DNA of 64,000 bases from Flavobacteriaceae bacterium (GCA_021739635.1 JAIPBH010000006.1:62001-126000), one strand, 5' to 3'. Counted from the first letter of the stretch, positions 38,208 to 46,942 are shown. Notes: generated by a model not told the origin, from the sequence alone. Translations and numbers: made by a program.

Positions 38208-39123
38208 CGTCATCTTCAAATTTTGAAAGGTTATTTTTTTGGTTTGAGCCTTCATATGAATTATCATAATCATCTCCAATATTCTCTTCAGCAAACTTAT
38301 AACTTAATATTTTATGATATAATCTTGCTGCTAAAAAGTCTGAAGATGCATTTAACTCATTTGGAGATAATCCAACAAGCGCTAACCCTACAATATTTTT
38401 ATCTTGTATTAATTTATTTAAAAACTCTAAGGTTTCATACCAGAATAATCCACCTGGTTCTGGATTATAAACAGAGGTCATAATTGATATATCGATGGCA
38501 GATAAATCAAGCGTAATAAATACATTGCCAGTCATTTGATCAATAGCTGAGTCCATCCATGAATCATCAACAGCCATTTCATGAGCAAAATAAACTTTCT
38601 CAGTATCAATTACTGTTTTTTCTTTAGCACTCATGGAGCGTATTCCAACTTGAATTAAATTAGTTGTTTGGCTAGCTTCATAAAGTGCACAGTTTTTGTG
38701 AAATGCCGAGCCTTGATAAGCCTTTAACAAATTTGAATGAGCATCTAATTGTAAAACTGTTAAACTATCAAAACATTCATTAAAGGCACGAATTGCTCCT
38801 ATAGATATAGAATGATCGCCGCCAATAAGTGTTACAAATTTATTTTTTTTAATATATTTTTTTGTTGATTGATGCACCGCATTTACCATAGCTTCAGCAG
38901 AAGTATTTTCTGTAATAGATTCAGCTAAGTAAATGCCTTGTTGATGCACTTCTGTGTCAGTTTCAATATCATAAATATTAATACTTTCTGAAGCATTTAA
39001 AAAAGCTTCTGGTCCCTTTTTTGTGTTACTTGTTCCATCATAAGGAACTGGAATAAGTACAATTTTAGATTGCTCTAACTTAGAAAATTCCTCAGGAATT
39101 CCTGCATACGTTTTATTGTTCAT
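38197..39123 (-). CDS. Ureohydrolase (agmatinase-like) with missing catalytic residues
   Basis: The product is 308 residues with the full arginase/agmatinase fold: GGDHS (His104), LQLDAHSN and PEPGG. Expected metal motifs are altered: DAHxD reads DAHSN (Asp to Asn131), DxD reads DLS (Asp to Ser208), and the guanidinium-binding Glu of the VELxP segment reads VGLSP (Gly251). The frame is intact over full length, with an added acidic tail ending FEDDDDY, so this looks like a retained non-catalytic or re-purposed protein rather than a fresh pseudogene. It overlaps speA by 11 bp upstream and the DHS-like gene downstream. Confidence 0.88.
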   Translation of the reverse strand: MNNKTYAGIPEEFSKLEQSKIVLIPVPYDGTSNTKKGPEAFLNASESINIYDIETDTEVHQQGIYLAESITENTSAEAMVNAVHQSTKKYIKKNKFVTLIGGDHSISIGAIRAFNECFDSLTVLQLDAHSNLLKAYQGSAFHKNCALYEASQTTNLIQVGIRSMSAKEKTVIDTEKVYFAHEMAVDDSWMDSAIDQMTGNVFITLDLSAIDISIMTSVYNPEPGGLFWYETLEFLNKLIQDKNIVGLALVGLSPNELNASSDFLAARLYHKILSYKFAEENIGDDYDNSYEGSNQKNNLSKFEDDDDY

Positions 39124-40513
39124 TATAACCTAATATTTTAAGTAAGTCTTCACTTTTTTGTTGTTCACTAAATAATTCTTTTGTAAGGTTTCCATCTTCA
39201 TCCTCATCAATTAAAATATGTTTTGGTGATGGAATTAAACAGTGTTGTAATCCACCAAATCCGCCAATGGTTTCTTGATATGCTCCTGTATTAAAAAAGC
39301 CAATATACAAAGGTTTCTCTCTGTTGTATTTTGGTAAATATATAGCATTCATATGTTGTTCGCTATTATAATAATCATCACTATCACAGGTTAATCCTCC
39401 TAATAGCACACGTTCATAGCTGTCATTCCATCTGTTTATTGGCAACATTATAAAGCGTTTATTTATTGCCCAAGTATCTGGCAATGTTGTAATAAACGAT
39501 GAGTTTATCATATTCCATTTTTCTCTGTCATTTTGTTGCTTTTGATAAAGTACTTCATAAATTGCTCCACCACTTTCTCCAACAGTAAAACTACCAAATT
39601 CTGTAAATATATTTGGAACTTTTACTTCTTCTTCATCACAAACAAGTTTTATTTGGTTGATTATTTCATCTACCATATATTCATAATCAAAATCAAAAGC
39701 TAAGGAGTTTTTAATAGGAAACCCGCCGCCAATATTTAAGCTGTCTAATGATGGACAGATACGTTTTAAACTGGTATATACTTTTAAACATTTTGACAAT
39801 TCATTCCAATAATATGCATTATCTCTAATACCTGTGTTGATGAAAAAGTGCAGCATTTTTAACTTCACTTTTTTGTTGTCTCTTACTTGTTTATTGTAAA
39901 ATGGCACTATGTTTTTATAGCCAATTCCTAATCTTGAGGTATAGAATTCAAATTTTGGTTCTTCTTCAGAAGCTATTCTAATTCCGATATTAAATTTTCC
40001 GTTGATTTCTTCTGATAATAAATCAATCTCTTCATAATTATCAATTATGGGAATACAGTTTTTATGACCATTATTGATTAATCGCGCAATATTTGAAATG
40101 TATTGAGCGCGTTTAAAACCATTACTTATTACATAAGTACTATCTGTAATTTTCCCTTCTTTTTTTAAATTTTCAACTATATCAATATCAAATGCTGAAG
40201 AGGTTTCAATATGAATATCATTTTTTAATGCCTCATTTAAAACATGTTTAAAATGAGAACTTTTGGTACAATAGCAATAGTTATATTTTCCTTTGTATTT
40301 ATTGTTTTTTATCGCCTTTTCAAACCATCCTTTTGCTCTTTTTATGTTATTTGAAATTTGCGGTAAGTACGTGAATTTTAATGGTGAACCATAGGTTTCT
40401 ACTAATTCCATTAAATTAATATTGTGAAATTGCAGATTTCTGTCTTCTAACTTAAATTCTTCTTGTGGGAAGTCAAAAGTTTGGTTAATAAGGTCAATAT
40501 ATTTAGTATTCAT
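39113..40513 (-). CDS. speA: Biosynthetic arginine decarboxylase (PLP fold III)
   Basis: The product is 466 residues, the short flavobacterial type. The PLP Lys is in YCTKSSHF (near residue 85), the His and substrate loop in HFFINTGIRD, the phosphate site in LNIGGGFPIK, TEFGSFTVGES, the catalytic Cys in LTCDSDDYY, and FFNTGAYQE. All expected residues are kept. It makes agmatine from arginine. It is the first gene of a three-gene operon with a ureohydrolase homologue and a DHS-like protein. Confidence 0.93.
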   Translation of the reverse strand: MNTKYIDLINQTFDFPQEEFKLEDRNLQFHNINLMELVETYGSPLKFTYLPQISNNIKRAKGWFEKAIKNNKYKGKYNYCYCTKSSHFKHVLNEALKNDIHIETSSAFDIDIVENLKKEGKITDSTYVISNGFKRAQYISNIARLINNGHKNCIPIIDNYEEIDLLSEEINGKFNIGIRIASEEEPKFEFYTSRLGIGYKNIVPFYNKQVRDNKKVKLKMLHFFINTGIRDNAYYWNELSKCLKVYTSLKRICPSLDSLNIGGGFPIKNSLAFDFDYEYMVDEIINQIKLVCDEEEVKVPNIFTEFGSFTVGESGGAIYEVLYQKQQNDREKWNMINSSFITTLPDTWAINKRFIMLPINRWNDSYERVLLGGLTCDSDDYYNSEQHMNAIYLPKYNREKPLYIGFFNTGAYQETIGGFGGLQHCLIPSPKHILIDEDEDGNLTKELFSEQQKSEDLLKILGYNEQ

Positions 40514-40847
40514 TATTTTTTATAGGTATAAATTTCTCAAAAATATTTTAATTACAAGGTATAAATCAATATAATTTCTAAGAAAATCAAATTTGTTTTT
40601 GAACACATGTTGTTGGCACAAAACCATATATATGCTGGCTTGATATAATTGAATACGTGCAAGTTAGCCTTGAAATTTGGCTACTTAATCTAAAAGGTGC
40701 TTTTGAACATAACTTTCTAAAGTTCATAAGCCAATACATAGAAACATTTTTCAATATTATTTAGCTAAATGCACTACAAATGAAATATAAAAAATTGAAT
40801 TTTATACTTTTTTTTTATTTTTTTTGAAAATTTTACAAGTTATTAAC
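40514..40847. other. Intergenic region of 334 bp upstream of speA, no gene seen
   Basis: No reading frame, tRNA or known riboswitch was recognised. It contains an imperfect stem AAGTTAGCC/GGCTACTT around 40661-40686, a GTTGGCACAAAACC...GCTGGC stretch at about 40610-40640, and a T-rich run at 40808-40825. A weak promoter-like TATACCTTG for speA lies on the minus strand at about 40555-40563. Confidence 0.4.
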
Positions 40848-41720
40848 CTACAACATTTTAAGCGTATTTAATTCTTGTTCGGTAAGATGTTTCCAATGAC
40901 CTCGTGGGATATCTTTTTTGGTAAGATGCCCAATTGAAACACAATCAAGGTTTACAATTTCATATTTTAAAAAATCAAATATGGAGCGAATAATGGTATT
41001 TCCAGTATTTTTTATTTTAAGGCCAATTTCGTTTTTTGAAGCGCCATCAATATAACTTACTTCTTCAACAGCAATTAGTTTTCCTTCTATTTTAATGCCT
41101 TCTTGAATTTTCTTTAAGTCTTCTAGCTTTAAATTTTTATCTAATTCGATATGAAATAAACGAGCTACTCCATTTTTTGAGTTTGTAAATTTCTCTACAA
41201 TAGCTTCATCATTAGTAAATAATAAAAGTCCTTTTGAGTTTCTGCCTAATCTACCAATTGGTTTTATTCTTGAAGTTGTAGCATTAGCAACTAAATCCAT
41301 AACGGTTCTACCTTTGCCTTCACTTGTTGTTGTTGCAAATCCTTTTGGCTTGTTAAGTAATACATAGGCTTTTTTCTCAGGATTAACTCTTGCACCATCA
41401 TAACGAACTTCATCACCAGGCTTAACTTTATAACCCATTTCTGTAATAACTTTCCCATTTACTGTTACTAAACCTGTTGCAATATGTGTATCTGCCTCTC
41501 TACGAGAACAAACACCCGAATTTGCTACATATTTATTTAATCTGATTTCATCTGAATTAGACTTTTTAGCTGGCGCCTTTTTTACAACATCGGCTGGCTT
41601 TGCACTAGTATCATTCTTTTTAATAGGAGCATTACCTCTTGCAAAACTCTTTGAGCGACTATTATTAGGTCCTCTTCCTGAAGATTTTCCACTTCCTTTA
41701 TTATCTTGATGTCTAGTCAT
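40848..41720 (-). CDS. RsuA/RluB-family pseudouridine synthase homologue lacking the catalytic Asp
   Basis: The product is 290 residues: a basic low-complexity N-terminus (1-57), an S4 RNA-binding domain at about 58-118 (IRLNKYVANSGVCSRREADT), then the pseudouridine synthase domain. The catalytic motif normally GRLDxxTxGLLLLTND reads GRLGRNSKGLLLFTND: the universal Asp is Gly159 (codon GGC at 41246-41244). The usual Arg-rich GRNRxVRRxFE segment reads GNTIIRSIFD. The frame is intact and the RNA-binding part is well kept, so it may bind rRNA without modifying it. Confidence 0.88.
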   Translation of the reverse strand: MTRHQDNKGSGKSSGRGPNNSRSKSFARGNAPIKKNDTSAKPADVVKKAPAKKSNSDEIRLNKYVANSGVCSRREADTHIATGLVTVNGKVITEMGYKVKPGDEVRYDGARVNPEKKAYVLLNKPKGFATTTSEGKGRTVMDLVANATTSRIKPIGRLGRNSKGLLLFTNDEAIVEKFTNSKNGVARLFHIELDKNLKLEDLKKIQEGIKIEGKLIAVEEVSYIDGASKNEIGLKIKNTGNTIIRSIFDFLKYEIVNLDCVSIGHLTKKDIPRGHWKHLTEQELNTLKML

Positions 41721-41812
41721 TACTTATTATTTTTTGCAAAGATACTTTATAAATTACTATTTACAGTTTTTCGATTTTTATTTTATTTTTTGAAAAATAC
41801 TGGCAGTTATTT

Positions 41813-42718
41813 TTAAAACAGTCTATTTAATACTTTATCAACATCAATTAAAAGAATACAAAAAACTCCTAATACAATGATGAATTTTAAAATATTATGA
41901 AGCATTAAATAATGTGTTTTTGTTTTAGATTTCCATAATAAGAATAGAAACAAAACAAGTAAAAAAATACTCAAATAAAAAAAGATATACATATGACCTA
42001 TTTCAAACTTGAATAATAAAAAAATAGTGGGCATTAAGGTTAAAAATGACAAAACAGTTAACATAACTTTAGAAACATTCTCACCATACACAACCGGAAT
42101 TGTGTGATAGTTAAGTGCCAAATCGCCTTTTAAATTTTCTAAATCTTTGGTAAGTTCGCGCATTGAAATTATTAAAAACAAAAATGTAGCATGCACAAAA
42201 ATGACCGTTTCAAAATTTTTATAATAAATAAAAACAGCAAAAAAAGGTGTTATGGTTAAAATAGCTGATGTTAAATTTCCAATAAAAGGAAGTTTTTTTA
42301 ATTTATGTGAGTAGAACCAAATACCAAAAATATAAGTTGAAAAAAATATAACAGCCCTAAAAGACACATAACTAGCTAAAATTACCGCTATAAAATTTAA
42401 CACAAAATAAAACGATAACTTGGTGTTTTGATTAACTAATCTATCTAGTTTAGATTTAATTGGTCTGTTAATTAAATCTTTTTCAGAATCATAAAAATTA
42501 TTGATAATATATCCGCCAGCAATTGTAGCCGAAGAAGCTAGCACAAGCATAAATAAATTAAGATCAAAAATAACTTGACTTAAAGGTTTATTATGAGCTA
42601 AAATATAAATTGAAGTAAGATATTGAGCTATTACAATAATTAAGATATTGTAACCTCTAACCACTGAAAACAGCCCAAAAAACTTTATTAATATATGTTT
42701 CTGCTTTCTGGTTAACAT
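41813..42718 (-). CDS. UbiA-family prenyltransferase
   Basis: The product is 301 residues with about eight TM helices. Both Mg-diphosphate motifs are present: NNFYDSEKDLINRP near residue 72 and ELTKDLENLKGD near residue 187. It resembles geranylgeranylglycerol-phosphate geranylgeranyltransferase-like UbiA enzymes. It lies just downstream of mevalonate kinase, consistent with using the isoprenoid diphosphates made by that pathway. The acceptor (quinone, glycerol phosphate or other) is not certain. Confidence 0.85.
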   Translation of the reverse strand: MLTRKQKHILIKFFGLFSVVRGYNILIIVIAQYLTSIYILAHNKPLSQVIFDLNLFMLVLASSATIAGGYIINNFYDSEKDLINRPIKSKLDRLVNQNTKLSFYFVLNFIAVILASYVSFRAVIFFSTYIFGIWFYSHKLKKLPFIGNLTSAILTITPFFAVFIYYKNFETVIFVHATFLFLIISMRELTKDLENLKGDLALNYHTIPVVYGENVSKVMLTVLSFLTLMPTIFLLFKFEIGHMYIFFYLSIFLLVLFLFLLWKSKTKTHYLMLHNILKFIIVLGVFCILLIDVDKVLNRLF

Positions 42719-42771
42719 GAAAAACTTGTTTTGATTTAGTCCTGAAAAAAATCAGGTAAATAAATAGCGGT

Positions 42772-43701
42772 TTAGAAGTTATATACCACTTCTAACTTAT
42801 AATCTTTAAGCGCTAGTTTTGCTTTATCAATATCTTCAGTAAATCCAAGAATATATCCGCCGCCACCAGAACCACAAAGTTTTAAATAGTATTCGTTTGT
42901 TTTAATACCTTTTTTCCAAAGCTCATGAAACTCTTGAGGAATCATAGGCTTAAAATTGTTTAAAACCACTTTTGATAATCGTTTGGTATTTTTAAATAAT
43001 GATTTAATATCGCCTTTTAAGAAATCGTCCACACAAGCATCTGTATGTTTTATAAATTGGTCTTTAAGCATATTTCTAAAACCTTCTTGCTTCATGTTTT
43101 CCATAAAAATACTTACCATTGGAGCAGTTTCACCAATGATGCCGCTGTCTAATAAAAATACGGCGTTTTTGCCTTCTGTGTTTTGAGACGGAATTCCTGT
43201 TGCTTCAATATTATCTTGTGAATTAATTAAAATAGGAATACTCAAATAACTATTTAGTGGATCTAATCCTGAAGATTTTCCATGAAAAAATGATTCCATT
43301 TCAGAGAAAATTGCTTTTAACTTTAATAGTTTTTCTCGGGTTAAATTTTCTAAAACAGTAATCTTATCAAAAGCATATTTATCATAAATAGCTGCTACTA
43401 ATGCACCACTACTACCTACGCCATATCCTTGAGGAATGGATGAATCAAAATACATACCTGAATTAACATCATTTTGAAGAGACTCAATATCAAAAGTTAC
43501 TAACTGTGAATTTATGCCTTCTAAGTAAGTTACAAACCGTTTTAAACTTTCGTTTGATTTTAAAGCAGTTTCTGAAAGATTTTCATCCTTTTTTAGTGCG
43601 CCGTTATAAAAATTATACGGAATTGATAACCCTTTGGAATCTTTGATAATTCCATACTCTCCAAAGAGTAAGATTTTAGAATAAAAAAGTGGTCCTTTCA
43701 T
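42772..43701 (-). CDS. Mevalonate kinase-like GHMP kinase
   Basis: The ATG at 43701 (MKGPLFYSKILLFGEYGII) is chosen; an in-frame TTG at 43725 lies within the inverted repeat next to the four-helix element. The product is 309 residues. The GHMP ATP motif is IPQGYGVGSSGAL, with SSGLDPLNSY and LCGSGGGGYILGF as substrate and C-terminal glycine motifs. It phosphorylates mevalonate or a related intermediate. The operon with mevalonate diphosphate decarboxylase places it in the mevalonate route to isopentenyl diphosphate. Confidence 0.88.
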   Translation of the reverse strand: MKGPLFYSKILLFGEYGIIKDSKGLSIPYNFYNGALKKDENLSETALKSNESLKRFVTYLEGINSQLVTFDIESLQNDVNSGMYFDSSIPQGYGVGSSGALVAAIYDKYAFDKITVLENLTREKLLKLKAIFSEMESFFHGKSSGLDPLNSYLSIPILINSQDNIEATGIPSQNTEGKNAVFLLDSGIIGETAPMVSIFMENMKQEGFRNMLKDQFIKHTDACVDDFLKGDIKSLFKNTKRLSKVVLNNFKPMIPQEFHELWKKGIKTNEYYLKLCGSGGGGYILGFTEDIDKAKLALKDYKLEVVYNF

Positions 43702-43716
43702 GGTTTTTAAATTAAC

Positions 43717-43740
43717 AATTGACAATTGATAATTGACAAT
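43717..43740 (+). repeat. Left 24-bp inverted repeat of the four-helix element
   Basis: The sequence is built from ATTGACAATT units and partly self-complementary. It is the exact reverse complement of 44099-44122. It begins 15 bp upstream of the mevalonate kinase ATG and ends on the last base of the four-helix-bundle gene stop codon. Confidence 0.9.
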
Positions 43741-44093
43741 TATTTTTGTTTTGATGTTTTTATAATACTCGTAAGAAGTTTTAAAATCTTGTTTATATCT
43801 TTTTGAACACTAAGATATTCAGAATTATTTAAATACCCTGTTTCTTTTAACAAATCTAACCAATATTCTGTTTCGTTTGCTTCTTTTAGTGAAATTGATA
43901 ATTTATGAATAAAATCAGCTTTACTTTCAGCATGTTCTGATTCTCTTACATTTGCTCCAATGGATGTTCCAGAACGTAAAAGTTGCTTAGAAATGACAAA
44001 TTCCCCTTTTTCCTCAGCTAAAAATTTATACAAATTAACTACTCTTACTGCAAAAAGAAAGCTTTTATCTTTAATTACATTGTCTTTCTTCAT
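43740..44093 (-). CDS. Four helix bundle protein (TIGR02436 / 23S rRNA intervening-sequence-protein type)
   Basis: The product is 117 residues, all helical, with family signatures FLFAVRVVNLYKFL, QLLRSGTSIGANVRESEHAESKADF and KLSISLKEANETEYWLDLL. Proteins of this fold include the ORF found in rRNA intervening sequences and the Avd accessory of diversity-generating retroelements, a basic nucleic-acid-binding bundle. No reverse transcriptase or template repeat is nearby. Its role here is unknown. It interrupts an isoprenoid operon and is framed by inverted repeats. Confidence 0.9.
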   Translation of the reverse strand: MKKDNVIKDKSFLFAVRVVNLYKFLAEEKGEFVISKQLLRSGTSIGANVRESEHAESKADFIHKLSISLKEANETEYWLDLLKETGYLNNSEYLSVQKDINKILKLLTSIIKTSKQK

Positions 44094-44098
44094 TATCC

Positions 44099-44122
44099 AT
44101 TGTCAATTATCAATTGTCAATT
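44099..44122 (-). repeat. Right 24-bp inverted repeat of the four-helix element
   Basis: This is the exact reverse complement of 43717-43740. On the minus strand it encodes the last three residues of the mvaD product (IDN) and its TGA stop, so the end of that gene is supplied by the repeat itself. Confidence 0.9.
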
Positions 44123-45195
44123 TTTTTCGCACCAAAACCAATTTTGTCGCAAATATAATGCCCATTTTGACAATATGCAACTAATTCATTTTTAATGAAT
44201 TCTAAAATTAGTTTTGCGTCTTTTTCTGGATATAGCACATGAACGTTAGCGCCTGCGTCTAATGTAAAACTAATAGGCAAACCTGTATCTTGTCTAAATT
44301 CCCATATTTTATTAATAATTTCTAGAGTATTGGGTTTCATTAAAATAAAATACGGCAAACTAGTCATCATCATAGCGTGAAGTGTTAAGGCTTCGCTTTC
44401 TATTATTTCTATAAAAGCATAAACGTCTCCAGACTTAAATATTTGAATGAGCTTAGCTAAATTGTCATTTGCCTGAGCAAAACGTTGTGAGGCAAACGGG
44501 TGATTATGCATTAAATTATGCCCAACGGTACTACTTACTTGTTTTTCTCCTTTATCAACCAACAAAATGGTGTCTTGATAATTTTTGAAATTATCATGAA
44601 CTTCATAAGGGTATTTCGTTCCAAACAAATCGCTACTTCCTTCAATGGCTTCATGCAAACCCCAAACAATTAAATCGCCTTCAACACTTCTACAAGCACT
44701 TCCTGAACCCAAACGAGCTAAAAATGATGCTTTTTGATTAATAAATGTGTTTGATAATTTGGGATTCAACATCATTTCAATACTCATTAAACACATTGAC
44801 AATGCACTCATTCCGCTTGCAGAAGATGCAATTCCAGAACTATGAGGAAATGTATTTGAAGTTTCTATAACAAAATGATAGTCTTTTAAAAAAGGAATAT
44901 AAACTTCTATTCTCTTAAAAAAGGTTTCTATTTTTGGTTTGAAATCTTCCTTTTTTTCTCCATCTAAAAAAACCTCAAATGAAAAATTATTACTCGCTTC
45001 TTTCTTAGAAAAACTTAAAGTAGTAACTGTTTTACAATTATCAAGAGTAAAACTTATTGATGGATTTTGAGGTAATTGATGTTCTTTTTTACCCCAATAC
45101 TTAACCAAAGCAATATTACTTGGCGATGACCACGTAACGCTTCCGTTTTCAATTGATTTTAAGTACGATTTAGGAATAAAATCTTGTTCTGTCAT
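44110..45195 (-). CDS. mvaD: Mevalonate diphosphate decarboxylase
   Basis: The product is 361 residues. A GHMP-type enzyme has VTWSSPSNIALVKYWGKK at the start, the ATP loop SSGIASSASGMSALS, and the RLGSGSACRS motif with catalytic-region Ser/Arg. It makes isopentenyl diphosphate. The last residues (IDN-stop) are read from the inverted repeat of the adjacent four-helix element, so the native C-terminus was probably changed by a few residues. The start overlaps the DUF1697 stop by 4 bp. Confidence 0.93.
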   Translation of the reverse strand: MTEQDFIPKSYLKSIENGSVTWSSPSNIALVKYWGKKEHQLPQNPSISFTLDNCKTVTTLSFSKKEASNNFSFEVFLDGEKKEDFKPKIETFFKRIEVYIPFLKDYHFVIETSNTFPHSSGIASSASGMSALSMCLMSIEMMLNPKLSNTFINQKASFLARLGSGSACRSVEGDLIVWGLHEAIEGSSDLFGTKYPYEVHDNFKNYQDTILLVDKGEKQVSSTVGHNLMHNHPFASQRFAQANDNLAKLIQIFKSGDVYAFIEIIESEALTLHAMMMTSLPYFILMKPNTLEIINKIWEFRQDTGLPISFTLDAGANVHVLYPEKDAKLILEFIKNELVAYCQNGHYICDKIGFGAKKIDN

Positions 45196-45734
45196 ATTTT
45201 ATATTCTGAGCACAAAGATAATAACTTTACCATTGTATTGTAGTTTCTAGCTGTTGCAAATGTTTTTAAATGCCGTTCAAAAAAATTTACATTGAATTTG
45301 GTTTGACCATATCCATTAGCACAGAAAAAATAAATACAATCCTTAATAATTTTGTATTCTTCGCCTTCATATGTTTTTTTTGAAACAGCTTTTACCAACT
45401 CTTCCTCTGGTGTATCGTGCAACATCATAAAATAACTCGCTTTCTTTTTTTCTTCTGAAAACGGACAATCATCAAAAACTCGTATCAAGTTAGGTCTTGT
45501 AGTTACTAAAACAGAAACCTCAAATCCAAAATAATTTAAAATGGCATTTTTAATAGTTTCTTCTATTTTTTGAAGATTATTTTCTGAAGATTGAAGCAAT
45601 ACATTTCCACTTTGAATATAAGTCTGCACGTTTTCAAAACCAGAGTTAGACAGTAATTGCCGTAATTCTGCCATGGGCACCTTTTTATGTCCACCAACAT
45701 TAATACCTTTTAAAAGAACAATGTACGTTTTCAT
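45192..45734 (-). CDS. DUF1697 domain protein
   Basis: The product is 180 residues with the family start YIVLLKGINVGGHKKVPMAELR, TYIQSGNVLLQS, and the C-terminal TARNYNTMVKLLSL. It is cytosolic. The function of DUF1697 is unknown. It overlaps genes on both sides by 4 bp (BaiN-like upstream, mvaD downstream), so it is part of the same operon. Confidence 0.9.
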   Translation of the reverse strand: MKTYIVLLKGINVGGHKKVPMAELRQLLSNSGFENVQTYIQSGNVLLQSSENNLQKIEETIKNAILNYFGFEVSVLVTTRPNLIRVFDDCPFSEEKKKASYFMMLHDTPEEELVKAVSKKTYEGEEYKIIKDCIYFFCANGYGQTKFNVNFFERHLKTFATARNYNTMVKLLSLCSEYKI

Positions 45735-46942
45735 TGTGAGATTGATTTAGCTACAATAAAACCACTTGTCCATGCATTTTGAAAATTAAATCCGCCTGTA
45801 ACAGCATCTATATTTAAAATTTCTCCTGCAAAAAACATGTTTTTAAACAACTTGCTTTCAAAAGATTTAAAATTTACTTCTTTTAAATCTATACCGCCAG
45901 CAGTTACAAATTCTTCTTTAAAGGTACTCTTTCCATTTACATTAAAAAAAGCCTTGGTTAATTGACTTGCCAACAAATCTAACTGCTTTTTATTTAACTC
46001 TGCCCAGCGAGTTTCTGGAGTCATTTCAGAAGCTAAAACCAATTGTTGCCACAAACGCTTGGGCAACTCAAATTGTGCTGATTTAAACACCGTTTTTTTA
46101 GTAAGTGTATTTCTTAAATCTTTTAAGTTACCCAAACAATCATCTAATGATTTTCTAATAAAATTAATTTCTATTTGAAACTTATAATCACATTGAGCCA
46201 ATTGTAAAGCAGCGAATGCTGAAAGTTTTAAAATGGCTGGAGCACTCATTCCCCAATGGGTAATTAAAAGTGGCCCTTGAGAATAAAGATTAGAATCTAC
46301 AATATGCACTTCTACATTTGGAGCCACAACTCCTGGTATATCATTAATGCGCTCATCTTTAATGTTAAACGTGAAAAGCGAAGGAACTGGTTGTAAAATA
46401 GTATGCCCTAAACTTTTTAAAAGATTCCATATTTTGGTATTACTCCCGGTTGCAATCACTAGTTTTTCTGCTGAAAAATTAGTTTGAGACGTTATAATTT
46501 CCCATATATCATTTGTGTTATTAATAGCTTTTACAGCATGATTATAAAAGATTTCAACCTTATGTTTTTTAGATTCATTTAAAAAACAATCAATAATAGT
46601 TTGTGATGAATTAGAAACCGGAAACATGCGGCCATCTTCTTCAATTTTTAATTCTACACCACGTTTTTCAAACCATTCTATGGTGTCACCAGTCATAAAT
46701 TGATGAAAAGGCCCGAGTAATTCTTTTTCACCTCTTGGATAATTTTGCACTAATTCTGAAGGAATAAATTCTGCATGTGTGACATTGCAACGTCCACCAC
46801 CAGACACTTTAACTTTGGTTAAACCCTGATTTCCTCGTTCTAAAATAGCAACTTTTAAAGCAGGATTTTGCTCTGCAATATTAATGGCTGCAAAAAAACC
46901 TGCTGCACCACCACCAACTATTATCACATCTTTTTTAGTCAT
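45731..46942 (-). CDS. BaiN/YhiN-like FAD-dependent oxidoreductase
   Basis: The product is 403 residues. The FAD dinucleotide motif is VIIVGGGAAGFFAAI at the N-terminus, with KVKVSGGGRCNVTHAEF typical of the HI0933/YhiN family, LVIATGS, and the C-terminal GEILNIDAVTGGFNFQNAW. It is a cytosolic flavoprotein. The substrate of this family outside bile-acid metabolism is not known. Overlaps its neighbours by 4 bp on each side. Confidence 0.9.
   Translation of the reverse strand: MTKKDVIIVGGGAAGFFAAINIAEQNPALKVAILERGNQGLTKVKVSGGGRCNVTHAEFIPSELVQNYPRGEKELLGPFHQFMTGDTIEWFEKRGVELKIEEDGRMFPVSNSSQTIIDCFLNESKKHKVEIFYNHAVKAINNTNDIWEIITSQTNFSAEKLVIATGSNTKIWNLLKSLGHTILQPVPSLFTFNIKDERINDIPGVVAPNVEVHIVDSNLYSQGPLLITHWGMSAPAILKLSAFAALQLAQCDYKFQIEINFIRKSLDDCLGNLKDLRNTLTKKTVFKSAQFELPKRLWQQLVLASEMTPETRWAELNKKQLDLLASQLTKAFFNVNGKSTFKEEFVTAGGIDLKEVNFKSFESKLFKNMFFAGEILNIDAVTGGFNFQNAWTSGFIVAKSISQ

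Larger units (their letters stand above)
43717..44122 (-). mobile_element. Putative mini-element: four-helix-bundle gene bounded by perfect 24-bp inverted repeats
   Basis: The 406-bp unit has AATTGACAATTGATAATTGA+CAAT at 43717-43740 and its exact reverse complement at 44099-44122. The only gene inside (43740-44093) fits edge to edge: its stop codon touches the left repeat and its ATG is 5 bp from the right one. The unit sits between mvaD and the mevalonate kinase gene, and the mvaD stop lies inside the right repeat. No transposase is encoded, so movement, if any, would need a protein in trans. The mobile nature is inferred from this structure. Confidence 0.6.

Noticed and set aside
43718-43725. 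TTG at 43725 as mevalonate kinase start
   Set aside because: It is inside the inverted repeat; the ATG at 43701 begins the conserved sequence.
43740-44093. Diversity-generating retroelement suggested by the Avd-like fold
   Set aside because: No reverse transcriptase, template repeat or variable-repeat target gene occurs in the window.
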